The position numbers were made by a program, and so were the translations under genes. Of a stretch of 64,000 nt of DNA, positions 12,501 to 23,645 are shown piece after piece (position 1 is the stretch's first letter; the number at the start of each line of letters is the position of its first letter). A model generated the notes under the pieces. It saw only the letters and a list, made by a program, of their open reading frames with translations. It was not told the origin of the DNA and ran no database searches. The DNA is from Lithospermum erythrorhizon (taxonomy: Eukaryota; Streptophyta; Magnoliopsida; Boraginales; Boraginaceae): assembly GCA_019722365.1 (NCBI GenBank), contig JADFUC010001001.1:1-64000 (forward strand). Reading direction: 5' to 3'.

Positions 12501-13385
12501 TTCTCAAAATCTAGAGTCGAGCCCGACCCCGACTTCTTGTCTCTAAGTACATCCCAACTATTTGTCGAATTATAAATACCTCTTCTAGTCTTCTAGTTCA
12601 TTTTCATTAATGCGACCATGAGTTACATTTTACTCACTATTCCAATAAATTTAAAATAGAAAGGCAAGGATTCATTTTTGAACGAAAATACTTATATAAT
12701 GGAGTATGATTTTCTCATAATATATAATAATATAATTAAAATGTTATCCATTATCGAACTTTCAACTCAAAAATCAAGAACGTCGATCGGTTACATATAA
12801 AATCAATTAGTAGAGTTGAGCTTACCATCCACCATAATCTTGCACAAACATATTAGATAGTTCCCTCAAAGCACCTCTCCAACGTACCACTCTATCAATG
12901 TCGTCCTTCAAGAACATCTCATGATTGGTAAATGCGACGGAGAAACTATTCCTTTGATTGAATACATCCGAGGGTTCGATGTCATAGAAGATTGGTATGA
13001 TAATTAGCCCAAACTTGTTATTGCATTCCATGATCTTTACCAATTCATCCAAGCACCAAATTGAAGAAGCATAGTTTTTGGAAAATATGATGATTGCAAA
13101 CTTGGACGATTCGATTACTTTCCCAAAAGATTGTCCATTATTATTATGATGTAAATTAACCTTATCGATGGAGATTCGGATTCCCCATTTTTCGAGGGAA
13201 TTACTTAGAGGAGTGACAACATTGTTGAGGACATTATCATCTGCTTTAAAGTTTAGGAAAACTTCATGATGAGATGAATAAGAAGAAGGGGGTGAAGATG
13301 GCATGGATTTGGGTTTAGTTTGCTCCATTGATAATTCTTGCATGTGTAAACCCATGCACTTCGTAAACTCTTTGGGAAAACTCAC
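9577..13385 (-). CDS. TIR-NB (TNL-like) / winged-helix-LRR (CNL-like) chimeric resistance-type gene
   Basis: Three exons: 13385-12826, 12149-11486 and 11184-9577. Introns are GT-AG, all junctions keep frame, and the product is 943 residues from the first ATG. Exon 1 encodes a TIR domain (about residues 40-186) with HEVFLNF, SKNYASSIWCLDELVKI and PIFYDIEPSDV; E114 in WCLDEL is the expected NADase glutamate, while the usual GEDTR stretch reads KADDN. Exon 2 carries a TNL-type NB start (IVEEISKKL), a kinase-2-like IMHDVDD and GPGSRIIITSRDEHLL. Its P-loop has lost GxGKT, and it ends after a poly-Asp tract before GLPL or MHD. Exon 3 opens with a CNL winged-helix remnant (TTYQITTDELVLL), then LRRs of the RGA/R13L1 CNL type (ELRGSIRIRQLENV, SLGQLPSLKNLDI). 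A TATA box lies only a few bases before the first ATG, so the start is probably 13355, 13343 or 13328. Nucleotide switching looks impaired. It may be a decoy, an adaptor or a decaying gene. Confidence 0.8.
11525..11561. repeat. GAT trinucleotide microsatellite coding for poly-Asp
   Basis: An ATC/GAT run with two GTC interruptions sits inside exon 2 of the resistance-type gene and encodes about twelve consecutive aspartates (residues ~384-395). It lies where a TNL NB-ARC would continue into RNBS-C and GLPL, about 40 bp before the splice donor. Its length is likely to vary between individuals. Confidence 0.85.
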
Positions 13386-13389
13386 AATT

Positions 13390-13398
13390 TATATATAA
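13390..13398 (-). promoter_or_regulatory. TATA box of the TIR-NB/LRR gene
   Basis: On the minus strand 'ttatatataaat' lies just upstream of the ORF. A plant TSS normally falls about 25-35 bp downstream of the TATA box, near 13365. That would exclude the first ATG (13385) from the mRNA and favour the ATGs at 13355, 13343 or 13328, which lead directly into the TIR domain. Confidence 0.5.
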
Positions 13399-13399
13399 G

Positions 13400-16089
13400 G
13401 AAAATATTTTTTACTTTTACCAACCTAACGACTTGTTCGCCAGTTCTTGGGGCTTGTTTTAGAATGGATCAAGTCAAGATGATTTCACCGAGTTTTAAGG
13501 CTCAAGGCTATGTATCTATTTTTTATTATTTTATTTTTTGATAAAAAAAAGTTTAGGACAAATGTGCATGGCACTAGCACCAAACAAAATTTGGCTAGAA
13601 CATAAATGATATTATGATAATAAACAATTATGAAGATGGAAGGGTAGATAAACTACATCTAGTTAAATTGAGTTGGTGGATGTATAAATAAAAATAATTA
13701 AATTTCAATTCAAAATATTTGTCAATTTTGATTCTAAATAGAAAATTTTATATTTTTTATATTTTAATGGTCAAAATTATTAATAGTTAAATATATGTCC
13801 CGAAAATCATAAATGACAATTTTTTTGAATTAAATATAATAGTATATATCAATATAAATATAATTTGATGGGGGAGCATGGTTGAAATATTAAAAAATGA
13901 TCATTAAATAGAAGTGTAGCAAAAAGTGTCGTACAAAAGTGTTACAGAAAATATGAAACCGTATGTATCTATTTTTTTTATCAAAAAAATTTAGAACAAA
14001 AGAGAATGGTGCCTAATAGAAATTACCTACTAATAATTCTATTTATTAATTAATAATTATCTACTAGAAGAAGTCTAATAGAGGGTAAATATGTACCTAC
14101 TATATAATAACAAACATACTAAAAAGTTATTATATTCTCGATTGTTGGCATCAAATTAATAAAATAAAAAGATTTAACTAAAGAAGCAGACTAGACACAT
14201 AAAAATTTACCCAACTGTGAAATGTCAATAAAAAATCATCAAATCAAAAAGGGACGGAAAATGCTTGATTGATACGTAATTTAATTACTCACGTAGATTT
14301 CACAAAACTTATAAAAGGGATCAAATCTGACTAAAATATAAAAATTATTATTTTTCACGCTTCCCTAAATAAGGATGGCTCCACATAAAATTATTCACTT
14401 ACCCTATTCACCTTTTAAATTTATACACTCCATATTTTATGATTTTTTTTTTCTTCCCTAGCTTTCTCTTTTTTTTCGATTATATAAAAAATAAAAATAA
14501 AATAAAAACTAAATATTTTTCGTCATATAGACATATAAATTTAAAGTATTTCATTCAACATCCATATTTAATATTTATTTTATTCTTTTAAAAATTTAAT
14601 TTTTATCATAAATTTTTATTGACATATTTGAAATATTCAATTTTCAATTTAAGTAAATAACGTATGAAACTGTAAAGTACATAAGCGAACCCCAAAAATA
14701 AGAAAAGTGGTTGTTGGGAGTGAATTATAGAAATTATAGGGGAGGCGATGTAAGATAGGGGTTGAAATCACTAAAAATATGAGAAAAATGGTATTTTTTC
14801 AGAGGCTATAAAATAAGAATTTGCCCCCATAAAATTATTCACATACCCTCTCCATCCCTAAATTTTATACTTTTTCCTATTATTTTTCAATAGTGAAGTT
14901 AATAATAGAGAATCTGTTAAAGTTAAAAAATAAAAAGTAGTGATTTAGGTACATTTGAAAGAGAATTTTTAGGAAAGGTGATGTAGATATAAGATACTCT
15001 TAATAAGGAGCAAAATTCAAAATAAAGTAGGTATACAAAAACTTTTGAAGGTTAGTTTTTCTAAAGAATAGTTTGTTCTTATTATCTTACAAAAGAAATT
15101 TAAAATATCTTACGCTTCATCCTAAAGAAAGCGTCAATTTATTTTCATTGATCAAAATTAATAAACTTTGTGTCTTAATGGAGACATATATATAATATTG
15201 ATATCGGATTCAAAATCATGAGGGAGTGAACATAAAATATTCTAAAATATTATTTGTTGATATATTTTATCACAAAGTATATAATATATAAAAACATTTG
15301 AGTATAAACTTTATAAAATTAACTATCAAAATTCAAAATGCATGTCCCATCATTTGAGTACATATTTTTATCCAAAGTATTTTGTAATAGCCCACGAACT
15401 AAATACCATTTACTATATGTATCTATCAATTAGGCTACTTTCATACTTTGATCTTATATTCCACGTATTGAGCCCCGAATCCTTTCTTTGGTTCACAAAT
15501 ACTTGTCCATAAAATACTTTTGGTTGAAAGTTGTTAAAAAACTAGTAGGGATGGGGAAAGAGGAATAGAAAAGTAAGAGAAGGTAAGTCGCCATGGGAAT
15601 TGGGGAAATGTGTGAATAATCTTATCCATTCCCCGATCCCCCCACTTTGAAGTGTCCCAACGCTATTGGTTGTTTGAGATTTTTTTATATCCGTTTTTAA
15701 ATGATAATTTGGGTTTGAAATATATTTTTTTTTTTTAGTTTTTTTCTGATATTTCTAAGCTTTTACATTATCATAAATAGACTTTACCAATATTGATACA
15801 TTTCAACATCCAACCTTTTTTTATATTTTCTATTGATATTATAATCTTTTTTCCCATTTCTTTTCTCAAAACATTTTACTTAACTTTTAACCTACGTAAA
15901 TGGATCCCTAAAGCAAAATTTTTAATTTCTAAAAGCTTAATTTTATGTTTCTTTAATCAACCTTAAAATCTAATATCCGATGCCCACAAAATTATCGAAT
16001 ATCTTAGAATGTCAAATATTGTTCAAATATACGTATATGATGCCTTGAATTTTGGTATGTATTTTATAATTATTCATATATGCGATTTA
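13400..16089. other. AT-rich intergenic spacer
   Basis: The 5' flank of the resistance-type gene followed by AT-rich DNA with many short A/T runs. No coding frame, RNA gene or paired terminal repeat is recognisable. Confidence 0.4.
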
Positions 16090-16900
16090 GACATGTCCCC
16101 GAATGGATTAATTTTACGGATCGGTTGGCGCCTATTTTAGGTGGATCAACGAGAGATCGAGAATTTTCCTCCCCAAATTTGCTAGAAAATGTTGATAGAG
16201 ACATTCCATACAGTTTTTGCCTCCCAGTGAACTGACAAAAGAAAAATAATTATTCGCCTTGGAGTAGTGAGAATAATAAGACGCTTCTAGTTGGTTATTT
16301 TTACTATAGTAATGATAGTGAATTGAAGGTGGTCAAAAATATTTTGGGATAAAATAATTTGCATATGAATGATAATTTGCCAAATGGCCACGATAGGACT
16401 CGACAAAATGTAAAGAATCATTATAATTATGTAATAGTAAAATTAGTCTATGGGTCGAGTGCATACAAAAAGCATTATCAGAAAGACAAAGCGGTTGGTC
16501 AGATGATGACTACATGAGCCCAGGCTGGCATTTCAAAAAAAAGTTTCATTTGATTGATGAATGGAAGACGGTTCGGCATGAACCAAAATATATGGTTGAG
16601 CCCCTCTGTCCCAGTAGTAATATGCAAAAGAAAAAAAATTATAAAATTCATCTTCTAAAAGAAGGTCAAAACTTATTGAGGAAGAATACTCTAAAATAAC
16701 AAAAGAACATCAACAACTTAGAAAATGCGGGAGCTTGATAGATACATCAATTAATAAGTTGCGTTAGCTCAACAAGAGGCGGTAAAAACAAAAAAATAGA
16801 AATGTGGTACAGCACTCAGCCAAAGAAAAGAATAGTTGGATGAATATAAACAAGAGATGTGGTTGAAACTAAGAGTTGAATTGTTTGGTCGTTAATTTTA
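16090..16900 (+). pseudogene. PIF/Harbinger-associated ORF1 (Myb/SANT-like) relic
   Basis: A fragment around 16470-16700 reads SGWSDDDYM then KKKFHLIDEWKTVRHEPKYM. This matches the plant family that pairs with PIF/Harbinger transposases and is often mis-named glutathione S-transferase T3-like; its usual form is a GWS-DDD block followed by KKF...W.vLRHEPKW. Upstream sequence (16130-16330) and a downstream K/Q-rich tract (16600-16880) fit the same protein but are broken by stops and frameshifts. No DDE transposase or terminal repeat was found nearby. A decayed element or captured host copy is most likely. Confidence 0.5.
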
Positions 16901-19900
16901 TGTATGAGTATGTTTAATTAGTGTGCTTAGTTTTAATGTGTGATGTATTTTATTTAAGTGTGCTTTTAGCATTAATGTGTGATGTAATTTCTTAGTGTGC
17001 TAGTATTATGTGTCATGTATTAATAAATAATGTATTAAGTTCCTCCCAATTTCCTTATTACTTCAGCATTGAGTGCCGGTGTATTATCCAAATCCCTAGA
17101 ATATTCAATGCATTATATTTGTTTCACGTGTGTTATTGCCAAGTTTATATGCAAATTCATACATGAATTTTGTCGAGGTTGAGATGCTTTTAATACGTAT
17201 GCACTTATGGCTTGTCAAATCTCACCGACAAATATTAGTAATTCAATTTTCTTTTACGGATGTATGTAGAAATTATGGGTAAAGACATATGATGGATGAA
17301 GGAATACATAAGTAATGGATGGAGATATTGGTCAAATCATTTTAATGACTAGAGAGTCTTTTGATAAGCCCAATTTTGATAAATGTTGTACTAATCACTT
17401 GATGATGTCATATAATTATAATTTTTCATTATGACTTAAGTAAATATTAAATTTTCATTCTCTTTAAAAATTTAGTTTTAACATTTGAGTATCAAAGTCT
17501 AGTTTAATAAATTGTTTAAGTTTTGGATCACGCATACTCGAGGATGATTACCTTTGTGGCCTATAAACATCACAAAATCACGTAATATTTTCTTGACTTT
17601 TGTAATAGATGTATATAAATGGATAACTAATAATGTTTCCAAAATAAATTTATAGTATATCTTATGTAACTTTTAACGATTCATATATTTTTAAGTATCA
17701 AATATTTTATCCATGACCTTTCTTCTATTTTATCAACAACTCATTTTTATTAAACCCACTTTTATCATTTTTTTCATTTCACCCGCTTTCGCCCCAAAAA
17801 CTATCATATTGATTTATTTCACACGGGTTGACCACTAGTTAGATCTTCGTTAGTATACTATAAATATATATATTTTATAACTCCTTCTAGCAACATATAT
17901 ATTACATTTATTATTTTTAGTCGGACAATTCATTAATTTTAGTAATTTAAAACAATGTAGTTTTACAATTATTAGAAAAAAAACTTTTTTCAAAATAATT
18001 TTTTTCCTAAAAGCGAGGGGATGTTAACTAATTTTAAAAATTTAAGCTTTTACAAACAAAAATATAGTATCCACTTTCCTTCCTTACCTCTTGGGGGAAT
18101 AGATCATGAACATTAAAACATACTAAGTTGTTAAGCGGTGGACTAAATGGTTGGTGATTTGACTTTATCATATTCCATTTATCTTTATAATTTCATATTA
18201 TGTAGGAAACATCTTTTCTACAGGAGTTTATCATATGATTCAGGGACGGACTCAAGATTTTTAACACGGTATTCATTTCATCATTGAAAATATAAAAATT
18301 ATAGTTACCAGAGCAATAAATTGTTCAATGAGTTTTTTAAAATTACAAATGGAGTTTATTTAAATTGTTGCTTTTCCAAAGCTACGAATAAAATTGAATT
18401 ACGAATATGAACACTTGTTATGATGACTATTAGGATCATAACTTGATATGTTTATTTAAATTTATCTTGAATGCAGAGCCTAAAGCCATCTTTCCTGAAA
18501 TAGAGTTCGAGTTTTAACAAAACTATTAGAAAACAAGTAGCGAGTAAACAAAGCAACGACATCTCTTTCAATTTCTATATTCAAGAAATGTATTCCTCGT
18601 ACTAACCTTTAACAAAAATATGAATCCTTTCTAGATGTATCGTCAGCCGAAAAATACATATAAATTCTAGTTGGACCTCTTAAAGGTAAGCTCTTAGCAC
18701 ATAAATGCTTGCTTTCGTTGGATGGTACTTATGAATTGGTGTCCTTTTCTTTGAATCGATTCCAAATATCACTTTTGATTGAAACGTTTAGGTGAATGTG
18801 GAATATTTTTGAAGTGGGTGGAATTAAATGTAAGTAATGATAGGTAAAATATTATAGTATAGGTTTAGATTGTACATTAGTTGAATTAGAAATTAGGTTG
18901 AATACCCAATCTACTCTTTTGACTTAAAATATTTATAATTCTAACTACCAAAATATAATTAACAACTAAGCACCAACTAAAAATGAAATTAAAAATCAAT
19001 CCTAAATCTACTTACTTGATAATCATGGTAAGCTATTCAACAAAAAATAGAATTTAAAAATCCTATAATTTAATATAATTAAATAACAAATTATATATGA
19101 ATAGAAAGGAAGCAAAACAAAAAGGTTGTTGTGAGTCAAAATTTTATTTATTATTTTTTAATTAAATTTATTTTTATTAATTAAAATAATTAAATAAAGA
19201 CCAACCACTTGCCCATTACATGTGTTGATTAAGGATTTTGTCCGAGCACCAATTAAAACCGAACACGTGTAAATTAAGGGTCCCGATATTTTAGCCACCT
19301 GAAATTAATTAAAGTGGTGAAATTAGGTTTTATCATTAATTAAAAATCTAATTATACGTCTCATGTGATGATGTGACATTAAAATAATGTTCCTAAATTT
19401 ACGGAATTAAAATAATAAATTGGAGGAGAAAACGAGAATAAAAATGAAGTTTATGAATGAAACACGGGCTCAAAATAATGGTCAGATAAAAATTAGATAA
19501 AACCTTACATGGAAATCCACAAAAATCAAAAGGTGCACAAATCGCTATGTCAGTTTGAGATTTGGATTTTATAATATTATTTTAATATTATTAGGCCGGT
19601 TCAAATTTTGCCTCAAAATCAATGGTTAAGATCGTAATGTCACTTTTGAGAGTGGATCAACCCGATCACAAGAGAGCCGAAAGCCAATATAAACCCCGTC
19701 CTCGTAGCTTGAGAATTCCATCCACGAACCTGATAAAAAATTCAACAAAAATCTCTTGAGAGAGAATTTAACGTAAAACTGGCTGAGAAGGTATTTATTA
19801 ATAGAAAACCTCTGAAGATTGTTACTTTTGAGGAGAAAATTATCGAGGATCACCAAAAACAATGAAATGCTTTGACCTAGGAGAAACTAAGCGGCTATTG

Positions 19901-21478
19901 CCTAGATTGAGAGCAGAAAAATAAAACAAATTATTTATCTTAATCACCCAATAGGCTCCTAGAGCAAGCCTGAGTTGAATTACTAATTTCTTACGGTAAT
20001 TTCGAGGATCAAGATCAAAAGCGTGAAAGTCGATCATTCATATCTCATAAATGAGATCTATTTTACAAGATTAAGCTACAAATGCCCTGTAATAAATCAT
20101 AGGCCAGGATATAAACTCACAAGCCACAATACATGCGTCGAGAGGCTTGAGTAGGCTAGCTAAAGCATCCTCTTGTGATCTGAAACATATCCACCTAGAT
20201 AGCACTGAATATCATGAATAAGCTACTAAGCACACGAATTCAATCAATTGCTGAGATGAAGGCTGCTAAGACCTTCTTGCTAAACACATGGCAAATCGAA
20301 GTCGAGAGTCGAGGCGATTAAATACGGGTATATCTTTGCTAAAGGCTCCCCTTTCAGGACCATATCTAAGTGAAAGACCAAGTCTCGAGACCAAGTCTTG
20401 TCAGGTCTAAAGATCGCGCTATTGAGACTCACTATCCAGTACCATCTGATTTCTATCACAGCTTAAGATCTTATGCTTGATCGAGAGCGCGAATCGACCC
20501 ATGTAGGCTCCCAATCAAGACTTCGAGTCCAAAGAAACTACATTAAATCAAAGACTACATCGAATCCAATCAGCGTCTCAAGAAATCAACAACTTCGTTT
20601 ACGAGACCAATAGATTGATAGTCGAACTGATACATTTGATAAATTATTTTTATTACCTAGATAGATTTTTCCAAAAAGGGTTTTCGTTGTGTTGGTGTAT
20701 ACTTATAAATAATAAAATATTTCTGAGTTACAAAGGATTACGCTTAGTTTCAAACTTGAGACTTTTCAGAAAGTTAATCCATTACGTTATCCCATTTTGA
20801 ACTATCTTGTTGTTTTGTAGGATATTCTTGAATACTACATGCATGAAAGTTCCTTCCATGATATGAAGGATACATTTTCACAAACTTTTGATACTTTTAG
20901 CTATGATATTAAGCGCCAAATTTAGGAGAACTAAAAGAGTCAAATATTACTTGTATCTACTAAGATTTTAGGTTTTGCAAAGTCATTATGCAGCTACATG
21001 TTGCGTTGTTATATCCTCACTCAAATAATATTTTGTATGTATGGAGTACTAAAATGTCCCTCTTGGTTTGAGCGTAGTGATTGAGGAAGTTTCAATTAAG
21101 GGCAAAATGGTCATTTTGCCCATCTAACACTACTATTCTATTGTGATATATTGTTTCCCAGTTACATGGTATATTATGAATTTTATATCAAAGATTTAGA
21201 GTTAATTGGTGAGAAATGAGTGCAGATAGTGCAGACGAAATTGCGGGTGGTCTCGAGGAAATTTAAAAAGTTGGGATTTAGTACGTGATAGTGCCTTTAA
21301 AGTTGCGTTTTGGTCCCTCGTTTTGATATTAGTTTTTTTAACAACAGTCATATGGCCAAAAGCTTATTTTAAAAGCGTATCGGGGGGATAGAATCCCAAC
21401 TTTTTGGGAAACTGCAGGCAAATTAAAAACTTCGACTACTATCTAAGATTATTCAACCAATTAACTCAAAAATTTGCA
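16901..21478. other. long intergenic spacer
   Basis: No gene supported. It is AT-rich to about 19.5 kb. From about 19.55 to 20.8 kb the composition is more mixed, with short frames on both strands that have no recognisable motif; this part may be old retrotransposon sequence, but I found no LTR pair or domain to confirm it. Confidence 0.4.
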
Positions 21479-21482
21479 ACAA

Positions 21483-21556
21483 GCTGGAATAGCTCAGTTG
21501 GCTAGAGCGTGTGGCTGTTAACCACAAGGTCGGAGGTTCAAGCCCTCCTTCTAGCG
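21483..21556 (+). tRNA. trnN-GUU: tRNA-Asn (GTT anticodon)
   Basis: A 74 nt sequence folds into a full cloverleaf: acceptor stem GCTGGAA/TTCTAGC with one G-T-type pair, D arm GCTC/GAGC, anticodon arm TGTGG-CTGTTAA-CCACA with anticodon GTT, variable AGGTC, and T arm GGAGG-TTCAAGC-CCTCC. A and B boxes are intact, no intron is present and CCA is not encoded, as expected for a nuclear tRNA gene. A CAA lies just upstream, the usual plant start context, and a T7 run follows. It decodes AAC/AAU in cytosolic translation. Confidence 0.96.
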
Positions 21557-21564
21557 TTTCACAC

Positions 21565-21571
21565 TTTTTTT
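21565..21571 (+). terminator. Pol III T-run terminator of tRNA-Asn
   Basis: Seven consecutive Ts begin 9 bases after the tRNA discriminator base, the standard RNA polymerase III stop signal. Confidence 0.85.
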
Positions 21572-23009
21572 CAGTTCAATTTTTGAAGCTTAGATCCTCA
21601 CCCTGTTAATTTCATGTTGGGTGGTATATTGGTACAATACTATAACGAATAGTTACTACTTACTGCCTCCATTATTAACATGTTAAAGTATGTAGTAGTA
21701 TAGTTCTTTTCTAACTACTTCCTTTCACACTCTGCCTTACCTAGAATGAATTGAAGTTTGTCTAAAGTTTCAGAGACTCATTAGCTTCATGAACTTGGTT
21801 AAGAGACTAAGATACCAACCAAAGGAGGAAAACTTCGAAACAGTTTATGCACCTATCCAAGGGATAATGAAAACTCTTCAAAGTTGTGGGTAGGTTTCTG
21901 TTTCATGAATCTAATTGCAGTTGCCAAATTCCATTTTTATTTCTGTTTCGCCTAATGCTACATGCTTCCCGCCTTCTCTTGATATTGATCAAGCCAAACC
22001 TCGACAAGGAACTACAGTCTATAGAGTCAGAAACATCCATTAGGCGAAATCATTACCGACTTTCATGCCTGAGTGCCAATGTGCTTCTGATATACAGGTA
22101 CTGTGAAACTATAGAACTCATGGTTTAGTTCCCATCCCCAAATGAATTCTGAAAATAGGACAACATTTTCAAGGAATTTTTGTTTTGATTTAATGGTATG
22201 AGACCTTTACCAAGAAGCACCATTCAATAAAATAAGGAACATAGAGAATAAATGGAAATGCAATAATTTTTACTCCTAGTGCATGCATCAAGAGAAGGAA
22301 GGACCTGCAAAATGTCAGGTTTTATTCACACTATCTATAAGCAATCCTCATTATTATCCATTCCAGTCATAAAAATAGTACACAAATTACACCCTGCATT
22401 GGAGAGGGAAAAAAAGGCAGTTCCAAACATTTACAGCAAAATAGGCCTCCAAAATTCATTGATAACAATGCCTTCTATCTTAAGGGCATTACATCTAGAA
22501 TCCACATAAGAATTATAGACCTTGGCAGTTTGCACTCATCATCATCCAAACAACATGCAAAGAACAAGCATAATCCTTCAATGATGGGCTTCCTTTTGTG
22601 TTCTATCTGGAAACATTAACTGTTGGAGACAAAGTATCAATACAACTCATTGTAATAAGAAACCTCCCTGGTTTCTATACTACAATGCACAAAGGGCATA
22701 TATGATCAAGTGGGAACTATTTGATTTCATAGTAATCCCATAAGCGATAATGCATCCGTGACACCTCACAATGGCAAACAACTTGCTGTAACCACTGTGA
22801 AGAAAATGAACAGGAGGAACCTCCATGAATCCTCCTGCTTCGCCCTTATAGTCCCACAATTTCAACTCAAAAAATCCTAAGCAATTAAGTACTTAACCTC
22901 TACATGATCTATAACACACATCCATTAACCGCACACTAACAATCATAGCAACGAGAAGAGCTTTTTGTGGTGTCTAAACCTCTTACTTGAAGTCCAAGGC
23001 TTACTAGCT
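21572..23009. other. spacer and probable 3' UTR of the TCP gene
   Basis: No coding region recognised. The part nearest 23009 is likely the 3' UTR of the minus-strand TCP gene. Open frames at 21886-22128 and 22279-22509 show no family motif or codon pattern. Confidence 0.4.
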
Positions 23010-23645
23010 CTAGAGAAATCGTGCAGTGGACTGTGAATGTGAATTCAACTCAGCTGCAGCTGCGCCTGGAGTCATCACCACCATATCGGATGAGGCTGTA
23101 GCTGCAGAAAAACTCCACAACTGACCAACCTGCCCGAATTCCGACTTGCTGGGCAATGCCCAAAATGCACCTCCACCGCCATTACCATTCCCTGTAAGCC
23201 CCATCATCAAAGCACTACTCATAGAATTGCCATTCATAGGAAACCCCGAAAGCTCTTCATGTTTGTTAACAACACAACCATTACTACCATTCTCATCTTC
23301 ATAACTACGTAGCCGTTTCCCCAACAAGAATGGCATTGTTGAGAGAGCTGTAGAAGCAGTCATTGAGCTGGAACTTTTACAGTAAGATGAAAAGTTAGCT
23401 GGAGTTGTCCCAGTTCCGGTAGCAGCTATGATCGAAGGCTCGGCTTGACGGAGCAGCCACTCGATAGTTTGGCCATCGGACTTGTGTCCTAATTCTCGCG
23501 TTAACTGGAAGACTCTAGCGGCGCATACAATAGGCATCCTTATGCGACGTCCACGCCCATCTACTTTGGTATGACGGTCTTTCGTTGGAGTTGGTTTCTT
23601 GATTGCCAATGCACCATTAGAAACATTGTTACTTTCAGAAGCCAT
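23010..23645 (-). CDS. class I TCP transcription factor, TCP7/TCP21-like
   Basis: A single-exon gene of 211 residues. The class I (PCF) TCP domain spans about residues 21-76: [17 protein letters not shown] basic region, then the helix-loop-helix [25 protein letters not shown], followed by [15 protein letters not shown]. The C-terminal part keeps FLLGKRLR and FWALP...FGQV...WSF, blocks shared with Arabidopsis TCP7 and TCP21 (CHE). Such factors bind GTGGGNCC-type sites in the nucleus and affect cell growth, leaf development and, for CHE, the clock. The protein is shorter than those relatives (about 240-250) and lacks their glutamine-rich tail, ending in a Ser/Ala-rich stretch. I chose the ATG at 23645 because residues upstream of it are hydrophobic and unlike the family; 23654 is possible. 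No intron, as usual for the group. Confidence 0.92.
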   Translation of the reverse strand: MASESNNVSNGALAIKKPTPTKDRHTKVDGRGRRIRMPIVCAARVFQLTRELGHKSDGQTIEWLLRQAEPSIIAATGTGTTPANFSSYCKSSSSMTASTALSTMPFLLGKRLRSYEDENGSNGCVVNKHEELSGFPMNGNSMSSALMMGLTGNGNGGGGAFWALPSKSEFGQVGQLWSFSAATASSDMVVMTPGAAAAELNSHSQSTARFL

